NCBI GenBank assembly: GCA_031254455.1
Contig: JAIRUI010000093.1
Location: 1-15,926, forward strand
Length of the DNA: 15,926 nucleotides
Direction: 5' to 3'
From: Chitinispirillales bacterium
Lineage (GTDB): Bacteria > Fibrobacterota > Chitinivibrionia > Chitinivibrionales > Chitinivibrionaceae
Part shown: in pieces, positions 1 to 8,071 of the stretch
Position numbering within the stretch: the first letter of the stretch is position 1
How the letters are laid out: each line of letters starts with the position of its first letter
The notes under the pieces: model-generated
Seen by the model: the letters and a program-made list of their open reading frames with translations, nothing else
The model's database searches: none
Told to the model about the DNA's origin: nothing
Program-made: the position numbers and the translations under genes

Positions 1-348
1 TTATCTTTTGGAAAAGAAACGTATGATTATATGCTTCCTAATTTGAAATATAGTAGAAAGGGGAAATCAGCGGAATTTGACATTGTTTTGGTTAACGGCG
101 AATCTGTAGCGATTATCGAAGCGAAAAACAGAATACATCCGGATTTTATTAAAGAAATAGCGGTAAATAAAGCGTCTCAGTTTCGTGAATATTTTCCCGT
201 CTATGAAAATTACAAACTATATCTTGGAGCGGCGGGTTTTTCGTTTGACGAAAGCGTAGTTAAAGAAGCGAAAGTTTATGGTATAGGGATAATCCGTCAA
301 GTAGGCGACGCGGTAGAGATAGACGATAAGGATTTGAAAGCTTATTGA
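1..348 (+). CDS. PD-(D/E)XK nuclease-like protein, 3' end only
   Basis: The reading frame is open from base 1, so this is the C-terminal ~115 residues of a longer protein; the ATG at 31 is probably internal. A PD-(D/E)XK-type core is visible: an Asp at codon 79-81 in an EFDIVL strand, then a VAIIEAK strand with Glu at 118-120 and Lys at 124-126 (the E-x-K half of the motif), followed by a helix and further strands. It resembles the C-terminal part of small coiled-coil/nuclease-fold proteins (DUF3782-like) that occur in many copies in some gut and anaerobic genomes; their role is unknown. The missing N-terminus cannot be checked for the coiled coil. The gene converges on the helicase, with 21 bp between stop codons. 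Nuclease fold: fairly confident. Actual nuclease activity: not established. Confidence 0.6.
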   Translation, partial: LSFGKETYDYMLPNLKYSRKGKSAEFDIVLVNGESVAIIEAKNRIHPDFIKEIAVNKASQFREYFPVYENYKLYLGAAGFSFDESVVKEAKVYGIGIIRQVGDAVEIDDKDLKAY

Positions 349-369
349 GGTTTCTTTGTCGCCTTGCCA

Positions 370-2067
370 TTATTTACTTTTCGCCCGTTTTACTACAGTA
401 TCTTTGCTTCCGTTGAACGAGCGTAGAATTATTTCCGCCGCCGCAAACGGAACGTTCACAAACGAAAACGAATCGTGAATCGTAATTGTTCCTATAGAGA
501 CGTTTTTTCCCGCGACTTCGGTAATCATTGAAATAGCCTTTTTTTTGTTAAAGTCGTCGTTTTTACCTTTAGCGATAAATAAGCGAGTCGTACCTTCCTG
601 TTCCACAAAACGATTATCGCGGTTTTGCTTTTTGTCGAAGCGTCTGTTTTTCCATTCGTCAAAACCGTCGTTGCTTTTTCTTTTTGTAAATTTGTCTGAT
701 TTATCAAAACCGCCTCTTTTTTCAGCATTTTTTCTGTAGTCGTTTTTTTGTTTTACAGGAGTTAATTCGGTGTAATTTTCCGTGTCGAACTTGTCGCCGT
801 AAGCCGCCGAAATCAAAACGGAAACTAATTTTTCAGGATTGTAATTTACTAACAGTTCTCTTGCCCATTCTTCAAATTCTTCCGAATCTTCGTCGTTTGA
901 TATAAGTTCGATTTCTTTGGAAATTTTGCGTTTCTGCTCTGCCATAATTTCGGGAACGGTCGGAATTTCCCGTTTTTTTATGTCGGCTTTAGTCGCTCTC
1001 TGCAAAAAACCGAGTTTTCTAAACTCGCTCGGCGTGACAAACGTAATCGCCGTTCCTTTTTGTCCGGCGCGTCCCGTTCTTCCGATTCTATGAACGTACG
1101 CTTCCGGATTTTGCGGAAGAGAATAGTTTATGACGTGGGTTAAATCCGAAACGTCGATTCCTCTTGCGGCGACGTCGGTCGCTACCAAAACGTTTATCGC
1201 TTTTTTACGGAATTTTGTTAAAATTCTTTCTCGCAGAAACTGTGAGATATCGCCGTGAAGCGCATCCGCAGAGTATCCGCGGTCTATTAAATGGGATGCG
1301 ATTTCGTCTGTTTCTATTTTCGTTCTGCAAAAAACGATCGCATAAAAATCGTCTTCCATATCAATAATTCTGCATAGCGCCTCAAATCTGTCGCGCTCAA
1401 AAACCTCGAAATAAATTTGGTCTGTCAAGTTTGTCGTAAGTTGCGTTTTTGTCTTGAGCGTAATAGGATTTTTAAGGTACGAATCAGCCAATTCGCGTAT
1501 TCTCTGCGGCATAGTCGCCGAGAATAAAAGCATTCTTTTTTGCGGATTTGAAACCGAAATTATTTCTTCAATGTCCTCAATAAATCCCATATTCAGCATT
1601 TCGTCGGCTTCGTCCATAACTAACGAATTTATTTGCGACAAATCAAGCGTCCCTCTATGGACGTGGTCTAAAATTCTTCCCGGCGAGCCGACGACGATGT
1701 CTATTCCGCGTTTGAGTTGATAAATTTGTCTGTCATACGACTGTCCGCCGTAAATCGGAGCGATTTTCAGCGGATTTTCTCCCTTGAGCGAGTTTAATTC
1801 CTCGCAAATTTGTACTACAAGCTCACGCGTCGGGGCTATAATAAGCGCTTTTACGCCGGTTTTTGCGCAGTCTATGAGTTCTATGAGAGGAAGCCCGAAA
1901 GCGGCGGTTTTTCCGGTTCCCGTTTGCGCCTGCGCGACAATGTCGTCGTCTTGCGAAAGCATTGCCGGTATAGTCAATTCCTGAATCTGCGTTGGTTCTT
2001 CAAAACCCTTTTGGGTGATTGCTTTTAGTGTTCTGTCTGATAAGCCTAGTTCTGAAAATTGTTTCAT
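370..2067 (-). CDS. deaD: DEAD-box RNA helicase, DeaD/CsdA type
   Basis: ATP-dependent RNA helicase of 565 aa, expected to unwind structured RNA during ribosome assembly and mRNA turnover, notably in the cold. The helicase motifs are all present: Q motif with FSELGLS at the N-terminus and PTQIQ near 25-29, Walker A AQTGTGKT (47-54), PTREL (79-83), DEAD (152-155), SAT (183-185), ATDVAARGID (296-305) and HRIGRTGRAG (326-335). Residues ~375-435 form an acidic linker, ~440-490 a low-complexity stretch rich in Lys, Arg, Asp, Asn and Phe, and ~493-562 a DbpA-type RNA-binding domain (TRLFIAKGK, then SFSFVNVP). This order matches DeaD/CsdA rather than RhlE or SrmB. The start is supported by AAGGA a few bases upstream on the minus strand. 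It is a single gene divergent from the yibQ-like operon. Confidence 0.95.
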   Translation of the reverse strand: MKQFSELGLSDRTLKAITQKGFEEPTQIQELTIPAMLSQDDDIVAQAQTGTGKTAAFGLPLIELIDCAKTGVKALIIAPTRELVVQICEELNSLKGENPLKIAPIYGGQSYDRQIYQLKRGIDIVVGSPGRILDHVHRGTLDLSQINSLVMDEADEMLNMGFIEDIEEIISVSNPQKRMLLFSATMPQRIRELADSYLKNPITLKTKTQLTTNLTDQIYFEVFERDRFEALCRIIDMEDDFYAIVFCRTKIETDEIASHLIDRGYSADALHGDISQFLRERILTKFRKKAINVLVATDVAARGIDVSDLTHVINYSLPQNPEAYVHRIGRTGRAGQKGTAITFVTPSEFRKLGFLQRATKADIKKREIPTVPEIMAEQKRKISKEIELISNDEDSEEFEEWARELLVNYNPEKLVSVLISAAYGDKFDTENYTELTPVKQKNDYRKNAEKRGGFDKSDKFTKRKSNDGFDEWKNRRFDKKQNRDNRFVEQEGTTRLFIAKGKNDDFNKKKAISMITEVAGKNVSIGTITIHDSFSFVNVPFAAAEIILRSFNGSKDTVVKRAKSK

Positions 2068-2261
2068 ATTTTCCTTGTTTTAATAAATTTTTACTACGAA
2101 TATACTAATTGCCGTTTGTTACTCGCCAATTTTATAAAGTTTACCGAAAAATTGAGTTAATAAGATAGTGTTAAAGATTTTATCTAAAATCTAACTCCCA
2201 TTTTTTGAGAAAAATATATTATATTCAGGTATTTAAGTAAAAACTAAAATTAAGGGCGGCG
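2068..2261. other. Divergent intergenic region, deaD / yibQ-like
   Basis: AT-rich 194-bp gap that must hold the promoters of both the helicase (leftward) and the four-gene operon (rightward). I could not pick a confident -35/-10 pair on either strand. It contains one clean palindrome, listed separately. The ribosome binding site of the rightward gene is AAGGG at 2252-2256. Confidence 0.6.
2175..2192. promoter_or_regulatory. AT-rich palindrome, possible operator
   Basis: AGATTTTA and TAAAATCT form perfect 8-bp arms around a 2-bp centre. The symmetry resumes outside a 2-base bulge, with GTT at 2170-2172 facing AAC at 2193-2195. It sits in the divergent promoter region between deaD and the yibQ-like gene and has no following T-run, so an operator is likelier than a terminator. 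Palindromes this AT-rich also arise by chance. Confidence 0.25.
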
Positions 2262-3485
2262 ATGAGCGAAAGAAAAATAAGTTTGGCGATTTTTATTCCC
2301 GCCGTGATTTCTATAGCCGCCTTTGTAATTATGGGAGTATTGCTTATAGTCAGAACGGTTGTCTCAAATAATAATGTCAAACCGACAAGTCGCGTTGTGC
2401 GTGAAATAAAACCGAGTTTGCTGGAAGAAAAAATAAAAATAGCGTCCGTTAATTTCGGCATCCCCGAAAAAAATATAAAATCGAGCATCGATCTTGAAGA
2501 AAAGCAAAAAACAATCGCCGTATCTTTGCCAAAAGGAAAATTGATAGAAGAATTTGTCGCACAATTGTTTGCGGCCGCGGAGAATACGGAGTATGTAATA
2601 GTAGAATCCAAACATGTCAGCAAAGGTAAAAAGCAGGGGAAAAGAGAATACGCCAGAATTGTTTTTGAAAGCAAAAAAAAACCGCATGAAAAAATTGTTT
2701 GCGATATAATTCCGACGGAAGAAGTGTCTTCGGAAAGCGCAAACGTCGCGTTTATAATAAAAGGATTGGAAAAATTGTCGAAAGATAGAGCCGATTCGTT
2801 GCTCGCTTTCGCAGAACCGCTTAATTATGTCGTTACTCCTTGGCTTACTATGGTTTCGGTGGATTCCTTGCCGAACGATTCTGACGGCGGTATAAAAAAA
2901 ACGAAAGAAAGCAGAAAAACAATCGACACGATTCCTTCGATATTCAAAAAAGTGTTAAGTCCCGTACTTATCGAAATTCCTATGGAAGATTTGGAAGTTT
3001 TGTATCCGAAACGAAAATATACCGTAATTCAATCCGACGATAAAAAAAATATGGATAAAAAAATTAAAACACTTTTAAAAATGTATCCGCAGGCTATAGG
3101 GTTTTATTCGGGAACCGGCGGCTTAATTTTGAATTCCCGTGAAATTTCGGAAATATTTTTGCAAACGATAAAAAAGAATAACGTTGTATTTTTTGATGCG
3201 CGAACCGCTAAGAACGAAGTTTCTCGCGAAATCGCCGAAGAATTGAACGTTAAATATTACACGGTAACGGGGCGGCTTGGAGAATTTCGCAAAGACGGTT
3301 CGAAAATCCGAAGAACTCATGAAGAATGGGAAGCGGAATTGAAAAATATTTGCGATAAATTGTTAAAAAACAAAAATTCGGCGGTTTTAATAAGTGCGGA
3401 TAATAATTTTGTAGATGTATTTGTAAAAAAATTGCCGGAAATACAAAAAAAGGGAATACAATTTGTTCCGATAAGGAATTATTAA
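2262..3485 (+). CDS. Membrane-anchored YibQ-like (divergent polysaccharide deacetylase) protein, probable pseudoenzyme
   Basis: A 407-aa protein with one N-terminal membrane segment (about residues 6-31) and a periplasmic remainder. Residues ~50-150 are a lysine-rich region I do not recognise. From ~161 the pattern follows the YibQ/DUF610 divergent polysaccharide deacetylase family (NodB-like fold): a first strand NVAFIIKGLE, then LIEIPMEDL (236-244, matching the family's H-x-PME region), QAIGFYSGTGG (277-287, where members have a GVNNHMGS-like loop), VVFFDARTAKNEVSREIA (308-325, matching FvDSrTt) and a closing VPIR strand. The usual metal/catalytic positions are changed: the IDD of the first strand reads IKG, the NHMGS-type loop has no His, and the IGHP motif reads ISAD. 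A scaffold or binding role in the envelope is therefore likelier than catalysis. First gene of a run with pdxJ, which starts 14 nt after this stop. Confidence 0.7.
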   Translation: MSERKISLAIFIPAVISIAAFVIMGVLLIVRTVVSNNNVKPTSRVVREIKPSLLEEKIKIASVNFGIPEKNIKSSIDLEEKQKTIAVSLPKGKLIEEFVAQLFAAAENTEYVIVESKHVSKGKKQGKREYARIVFESKKKPHEKIVCDIIPTEEVSSESANVAFIIKGLEKLSKDRADSLLAFAEPLNYVVTPWLTMVSVDSLPNDSDGGIKKTKESRKTIDTIPSIFKKVLSPVLIEIPMEDLEVLYPKRKYTVIQSDDKKNMDKKIKTLLKMYPQAIGFYSGTGGLILNSREISEIFLQTIKKNNVVFFDARTAKNEVSREIAEELNVKYYTVTGRLGEFRKDGSKIRRTHEEWEAELKNICDKLLKNKNSAVLISADNNFVDVFVKKLPEIQKKGIQFVPIRNY

Positions 3486-3488
3486 AAC

Positions 3489-3493
3489 GGAGG
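3489..3493 (+). promoter_or_regulatory. Ribosome binding site that sets the pdxJ start
   Basis: GGAGG touches the ATG at 3494 with no spacer but lies 6 nt ahead of the ATG at 3500. Initiation at 3500 is therefore preferred, two codons inside the longest reading frame. Confidence 0.75.
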
Positions 3494-3499
3494 ATGAGA

Positions 3500-4225
3500 A
3501 TGACTAAACTCGGCGTTAATATCGACCATGTCGCCACACTGCGTCAAGCCAGAGGCGGAGTTCAACCGGATCCTATTCATGCGGCGGCTATAGCGGAAAT
3601 CGCAGGGGCGAGCGCAATTACGGCGCATCTTAGAGAAGACAGACGGCACATGAACGATCGTGACATTTATTTGATAAAGCAGATGGTAATGACTTCGTTT
3701 AATCTTGAAATGGCGGTGACTCCCGAAATGGTTTCAATGGCGGTGGATATTCGTCCGAATATGGTGACTTTAGTTCCGGAAAAACGTGAAGAAAAAACAA
3801 CCGAAGGCGGATTGGTTATACGCAGACATGAAAAAGAATTGGCTGATATGGTAGAAAAAATGTCGGAAAACAATATTTTGATTTCGGTTTTTATTGACCC
3901 TGACTTCGATCAAATAAAGTCGGCGTTAAAAATAGGTGCGACCCATGTCGAACTGCACACCGGATATTATGCAAATGCTAAAGGAAGAGCCCAGGAAGAA
4001 GAATTGGAAAGGATTCGCGACGCGGCCGCTTTTGCAAACAAATTAGGACTTATTGTAAATGCCGGACACGGTTTGAATTATCAAAATACCGCTCCTGTCG
4101 CCCAAATAGAAGGAATATCGGAATTGAATATAGGGCATTCGATAATTTCGCGGGCTGTATTCATCGGTTTGGAAAATGCGGTGAAAGATATGCTTAGAAT
4201 CATAAATACGTCAAGTTTGGTATAA
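3500..4225 (+). CDS. pdxJ: Pyridoxine 5'-phosphate synthase
   Basis: Condenses 1-deoxy-D-xylulose 5-phosphate with 3-amino-2-oxopropyl phosphate to give pyridoxine 5'-phosphate, the ring-closing step of the DXP-dependent vitamin B6 pathway; cytosolic TIM barrel, octameric in known cases. The 241-aa length is normal. Conserved blocks: LGVNIDHVATLRQARGG (4-20), ITAHLREDRRHM (40-51), a Glu at 70, VELHTGYYA (150-158), NAGHGLNY (187-194) and LNIGHSIISRAVF (209-221). His43, Glu70 and Glu151 align, with an offset of two, with E. coli His45, Glu72 and Glu153, so the active site looks intact. The start at 3500 is chosen over 3494 because of RBS spacing. It lies between the yibQ-like gene and an acyl ligase in a close same-strand run; neither neighbour has an obvious link to B6. 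No pdxA is visible here. Confidence 0.97.
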   Translation: MTKLGVNIDHVATLRQARGGVQPDPIHAAAIAEIAGASAITAHLREDRRHMNDRDIYLIKQMVMTSFNLEMAVTPEMVSMAVDIRPNMVTLVPEKREEKTTEGGLVIRRHEKELADMVEKMSENNILISVFIDPDFDQIKSALKIGATHVELHTGYYANAKGRAQEEELERIRDAAAFANKLGLIVNAGHGLNYQNTAPVAQIEGISELNIGHSIISRAVFIGLENAVKDMLRIINTSSLV

Positions 4226-4254
4226 AACGAACACTTTTGATAAGGAAAGAAAAA

Positions 4255-5946
4255 ATGGCGAGAAGTACGCTGAAAACCACTAACAAACCGTATCCTTTGA
4301 ATAAAATCCGACGGTTTCACGATATGAGGGAACTTGTTGAATATACCGGCAAAAAATTCGGGGAAAATAACGCTTTTACTTATGAAGACGATAACGGTGT
4401 CGAAGTAAATGTTTCGTTTAAACGTTTCAGACGGGAAATCGCCGCGCTTGGCGCGTCGTTTTATTCGAAAGATATCCGAAACGAAAAGATTGCGCTTCTT
4501 GGTGAAACGTCTTATTTGTGGATTTTATCATATTTTGCAGGCGTCAACGGCGGAAATGCGATAGTTCCGCTTGATAAAAATCTTTCGTCGGCGAATTTGG
4601 ACTTGCTGATTAAGGATAGCGAAGCGGTCGTTCTCATTTATTCGGACGATTTTGTCGATGTCGCGCAAAAAATTAAAACCGATAAACTGCGTCTGAAGTT
4701 TAATATAAAAACGGATATTGCCGAAATGGTCGAAACCGGAAAAAAACTCTTAGACGAAAATTCCGAATATGCAAAGGAATTTATCGACTATAAGTTAGAC
4801 AACGAAAAACTTGCGGCGATAATTTATACTTCCGGAACGACCGGTATTTCAAAAGGCGTTATGCTTTCGCACAAAAGCATGATGACAGACGTAGGCGTAG
4901 GAGTAAAATATGTCGAAATATTCGGCAGGCAGTTATTGGTTTTGCCGCTGCATCATTCGTTTTCGTTTACCGCCTGCATATTGGCGGGGCATTATTTCGG
5001 CTGTGACATAGTCATAAACAAGTCGCTTAAAAACGTTGTTAGCGACTTGCAAAAATACAAACCTAACTGCATTTTACTTGTGCCGCTTTTTGTTGAAACC
5101 TTTTACAAAAAAATTTGGCAGAGCGCAACGAAGCAAAAGAAAGACAAATTGCTCAAAAACATGATAAAAATAAGCAATTTTTTACTTAAATTCCATATTG
5201 ATTTGCGGAGAATAATTTTCAAACAAGTTCTTACGTCGGCGTTTGGCGGAAATTTGGACGTGATAATTACCGGCGGCGCGCCTATTGACGAAAAATATAT
5301 GAAAGGTTTCCGTGAATTGGGTGTAAATATTATGAACGGGTACGGGATTACGGAATGTTCGCCGATTGTCGCCGTCAGTAGAAACGGGTATTACAGAGAC
5401 GGAAGCGTAGGTTTGGTTCTTACCGAAACAAAAGTGAAAATCTTAGAGCCGGACGAGGACGGCTACGGTGAAATCTGCGTTCAGGGCGATATTGTCATGC
5501 TGGGATATTACAACAATCCCGAAGCGACTAAAGAGGCGTTTTTTGAGGATTCCGACGGAAAGTGGTTTAGAACCGGCGATATAGGAAAAATAGATAAAGA
5601 CAACTTTTTATTTATCAGCGGACGCAAAAAGAACTTGATAATTTTAAACAACGGCGAGAACGTTTCGCCCGAAGAATTGGAACAGGAAATTTTAAGCGAA
5701 TTTGAGTATGTTAAAGAGGTGATATGTTTTCAGGAAGACAACTTAATTACGGCGGAAGCGTTTTTCGACAAAGAATACATTGAAACGACAGGAACGCAGA
5801 ATATAAATTACGGCGAAAAATTTCAAAAAGATATTGTGGAATTTAACAGGAAACAGCCCCCGCAAAAAAATATAGGGAAAGTACTTGTGCGCGACATAGA
5901 ATTTCCGAAAACTACGACGCAGAAAATTAAAAGGAATTACAAATAA
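4255..5946 (+). CDS. AMP-forming acyl-CoA/acyl-ACP synthetase (FadD/AasS-like)
   Basis: A 563-aa member of the ANL adenylate-forming superfamily, which activates a carboxylic acid with ATP and passes the acyl group to a thiol. Motifs: phosphate loop TSGTTGISKG (192-201), GYGITECSP (362-370), RTGDIGKID with Asp442, GRKKNLIILNNGENVSPEE starting at 456, and the C-terminal catalytic lysine in TQKIKR (Lys557). Bulky sequence and the ILNNGENVSPEELE hinge fit long-chain fatty-acid ligases. A dedicated acyl carrier protein gene begins 17 nt downstream, so ACP rather than CoA may be the acceptor, as in acyl-ACP synthetases; this is inference from context. The start is ATG 4255, with AAGGAAA at 4242-4248 and a 6-nt spacer; an in-frame TTG at 4237 lacks a placed RBS. 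The substrate cannot be read from sequence alone. Confidence 0.9.
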   Translation: MARSTLKTTNKPYPLNKIRRFHDMRELVEYTGKKFGENNAFTYEDDNGVEVNVSFKRFRREIAALGASFYSKDIRNEKIALLGETSYLWILSYFAGVNGGNAIVPLDKNLSSANLDLLIKDSEAVVLIYSDDFVDVAQKIKTDKLRLKFNIKTDIAEMVETGKKLLDENSEYAKEFIDYKLDNEKLAAIIYTSGTTGISKGVMLSHKSMMTDVGVGVKYVEIFGRQLLVLPLHHSFSFTACILAGHYFGCDIVINKSLKNVVSDLQKYKPNCILLVPLFVETFYKKIWQSATKQKKDKLLKNMIKISNFLLKFHIDLRRIIFKQVLTSAFGGNLDVIITGGAPIDEKYMKGFRELGVNIMNGYGITECSPIVAVSRNGYYRDGSVGLVLTETKVKILEPDEDGYGEICVQGDIVMLGYYNNPEATKEAFFEDSDGKWFRTGDIGKIDKDNFLFISGRKKNLIILNNGENVSPEELEQEILSEFEYVKEVICFQEDNLITAEAFFDKEYIETTGTQNINYGEKFQKDIVEFNRKQPPQKNIGKVLVRDIEFPKTTTQKIKRNYK

Positions 5947-5963
5947 AGAGGAGGGATCAAACT

Positions 5964-6191
5964 ATGATTGAAAAACTACAGCAGATTATTCGAGAAGCGA
6001 AAGGCGATGAAAAAATTAACATTACGCCGGAGACGGTTTTGCTTACGGATTTGAAATTGGATTCGTTTGACGTCGCTCAATTAGTAAACGAAATTGAAAT
6101 CGGGTTTGGTATTAAAGTCGAAGATCGCGATATCAACGAATTAAAGACGATTAAAAACATTCTTGACTATATTGAGCGTAAGAAAAAGTAA
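5964..6191 (+). CDS. Stand-alone acyl carrier protein
   Basis: A 75-aa acyl carrier protein of the phosphopantetheine-binding family, acidic and helical, normal in length. The attachment serine is Ser34 in LKLDSFDVAQLV, where DSF replaces the commoner DSL; helix IV lies in LKTIKNILDYIERK. A strong RBS (AGGAGGG) sits just ahead of the ATG. It follows the acyl ligase by 17 nt and is the last gene of the run. A housekeeping acpP is usually beside fabD/fabG/fabF, none of which is here, so this is probably a specialised carrier loaded by the adjacent ligase. Whether the acyl group goes to lipid recycling, a lipid modification or another product is not shown. Confidence 0.9.
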   Translation: MIEKLQQIIREAKGDEKINITPETVLLTDLKLDSFDVAQLVNEIEIGFGIKVEDRDINELKTIKNILDYIERKKK

Positions 6192-6210
6192 GAAAAAAGG
6201 CGCTTTCCTC

Positions 6211-8010
6211 CTATTTTATGTAAATTTCTTCAATGTTGTGAGTCAGCGATTCCATTGAATTTAGGCGAGAAGTGAGATGAATGTTGCCGAATTTGTTTTG
6301 CAGTCCCAGAATTACCTCGTCCATAGGGAGATAAACAAAATGGCATTGTTCTTTGTCGATATTTTGCCACTCAAAATAGAGTTTTGCGCGTTTTTCATCA
6401 TTTGTTTCCTTAACCGCTTCTTCAAAAATTTCGGAGATTCGCAGTTCGTAATCACGGTCGATTTTGGGAATGTTTTTTCCGTTTTTATCCTGCCGTTGCG
6501 GATTTATCTGGTATCGAGGCGATGACGGAATGTTCGTTTCTTTTCCAAAATGCGGATCGACTATTCCACCCAAAGAATATGCGGCGATGTCCCAGTTGTA
6601 AGTGTTGTAAATCCGCGAAATCATCGTGTTGAACTCGACAAAATCCAAATGTACCTTGAATCCTAATTGTTCCAAATCTTTTCGTACGATGCCGAACATT
6701 CGCGAAATACGTTCGACTCCCGCCGTTGTCGTAATTGTAAATTCAATCGGATTTCCCAAATCGTCTTTGCGAATACCGTCGCCGTTTCTGCTGTAGCCTA
6801 TCGAATTTAGTAGCGAATCCGCTTTTTGCAGGTCGTAATAATATTGCTTCAAATTCGGGTCGGAATATTTTCCTTTATGATTTCCCCAAACGCCGCCGGG
6901 CATATAGGCGAGCCCGTTGAATACAATTCTTATTATCTCGTCGTAATTTATCGCATAGGCGCAAGCTTGGCGAAATTCTTTCGTGCGAAACCATTTTTGT
7001 TTTTTTGGATCAAGAAAATATTTGCCGGTTTTCTCGTCAATCTGGTTGTTCTGATTGAACACAAAAAATCGGTCGTACCAGCGGGGGCCTACGCGGTAAA
7101 GTTTGTAATTTCCTTCAAATTCTTTAGGTTTGAGAATCGGATAATGTTCTCCGCTCAGCATATAGTGATCGATTTTACCGCTTTGAAACATCATAGTTTG
7201 CATATTCGGCTCTTGAATTATTGCAAATCTGACGGCGTCAAGGTATGGCAGACGGTTGTTTTCAGCGTCTTTTTTCCAATAGTAAGGATTTTTCGCAAGA
7301 ATTATTTGCTGTCCCAATTCAACTTTTGAAAGCATAAAAGGTCCTGAACCTACAACGTTTTTTACATTCGTTCCGCTTGATAAAAACGACTCTAAAGTTC
7401 CGTCTTTTGCATACTTTTCGTATAAATGTTTCGGCATAATCGACATTCCTACAACGGTCAGAAACGGCGCAAACGGCGTGGGAAGTTCAAAGATCACGGA
7501 AAAGCTGTCGGCGGCGGAAACGTTTATTTTTTTCCCGTCAACGCGGAAATTGTAGTTCAGCGGAGAATTTAATTTTTCGTTATAGACAATATCGTTAAAA
7601 GTAAAAAGCACGTCTGCGCTTGAAAGTTTTACGCCGTCTGAGAAATACACGTCGTTTCGTAAATAAAACTTCCACGTCAAGCCGTCGTCCGATACGTCCC
7701 AATTTTTTGCGATGTTGGGTTTGTGTTCCAAATCCACTGCGTTTGTCGCAACCAAGCCTTCAAAAATTAACCCCAAAACTTCCATCGAATAGCCCGAATT
7801 GGTCAACGCCGGGCAAAATCCGTCGGGATCTGACGAAAGCGCAAGATTTATCGTTTCTCCATATTTTCCTATTTCCGGAACAAACGCTTTTCCCGCACTG
7901 TCCAACTGCGATAAAGAGTACTGCGGCGAAACCTGCGGTTTACTCGACTGTTTTTGATTGCAGCCCGCACAAATTATTAGGATTATTGCAAGGACAAAAA
8001 ATTTCTTCAT
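6211..8010 (-). CDS. ABC transporter substrate-binding lipoprotein, family 5 (OppA/DppA type)
   Basis: A 599-aa periplasmic solute-binding protein of family 5, the group that captures oligopeptides, dipeptides, nickel or sugars for an ABC importer. The N-terminus MKKFFVLAIILIICAGC is a lipoprotein signal with the modified cysteine at 17; the -3 residue is Cys rather than Leu/Val, a mild departure from the lipobox. Family features follow: a LGLIFEGLVATN block, then SDDGLTWKFYLRNDVYFSDG, a YWKKDAENNRLPYLDAV stretch and FRQACAYAINYDEI. The start is placed at 8010 because AAAGGAAG lies upstream of this ATG and the signal sequence begins there; the frame stays open to 8085 but that would overlap the neighbour's start. 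No permease or ATPase genes are adjacent, so it is an orphan binding protein. It converges on the ACP gene with 19 bp between. Confidence 0.92.
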   Translation of the reverse strand: MKKFFVLAIILIICAGCNQKQSSKPQVSPQYSLSQLDSAGKAFVPEIGKYGETINLALSSDPDGFCPALTNSGYSMEVLGLIFEGLVATNAVDLEHKPNIAKNWDVSDDGLTWKFYLRNDVYFSDGVKLSSADVLFTFNDIVYNEKLNSPLNYNFRVDGKKINVSAADSFSVIFELPTPFAPFLTVVGMSIMPKHLYEKYAKDGTLESFLSSGTNVKNVVGSGPFMLSKVELGQQIILAKNPYYWKKDAENNRLPYLDAVRFAIIQEPNMQTMMFQSGKIDHYMLSGEHYPILKPKEFEGNYKLYRVGPRWYDRFFVFNQNNQIDEKTGKYFLDPKKQKWFRTKEFRQACAYAINYDEIIRIVFNGLAYMPGGVWGNHKGKYSDPNLKQYYYDLQKADSLLNSIGYSRNGDGIRKDDLGNPIEFTITTTAGVERISRMFGIVRKDLEQLGFKVHLDFVEFNTMISRIYNTYNWDIAAYSLGGIVDPHFGKETNIPSSPRYQINPQRQDKNGKNIPKIDRDYELRISEIFEEAVKETNDEKRAKLYFEWQNIDKEQCHFVYLPMDEVILGLQNKFGNIHLTSRLNSMESLTHNIEEIYIK

Positions 8011-8071
8011 AAAAACTTCCTTTAATCGACGTTTTATCTTCGGCAGAAAATAATTTATGTTTGGAGGAACT

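Noticed and set aside
2225..2674. Minus-strand 149-codon open frame over the start of the yibQ-like gene
   Set aside because: Overlaps a gene with membrane anchor, RBS and family features on the other strand; the hydrophobic look comes from reading lysine-rich codons in reverse.
6196..6206. AAAG-GCG-CTTT stem as a terminator between the ACP and the binding-protein gene
   Set aside because: Only a 4-bp stem with a 3-nt loop; too weak to support.
6826..7329. Plus-strand 167-codon open frame opposite the solute-binding protein gene
   Set aside because: Antisense to a clear family 5 binding protein, with composition typical of a shadow frame and no family features.
6211..8010. A complete oligopeptide ABC transporter locus
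   Set aside because: Only the binding protein is present; no permease or ATPase genes are beside it.
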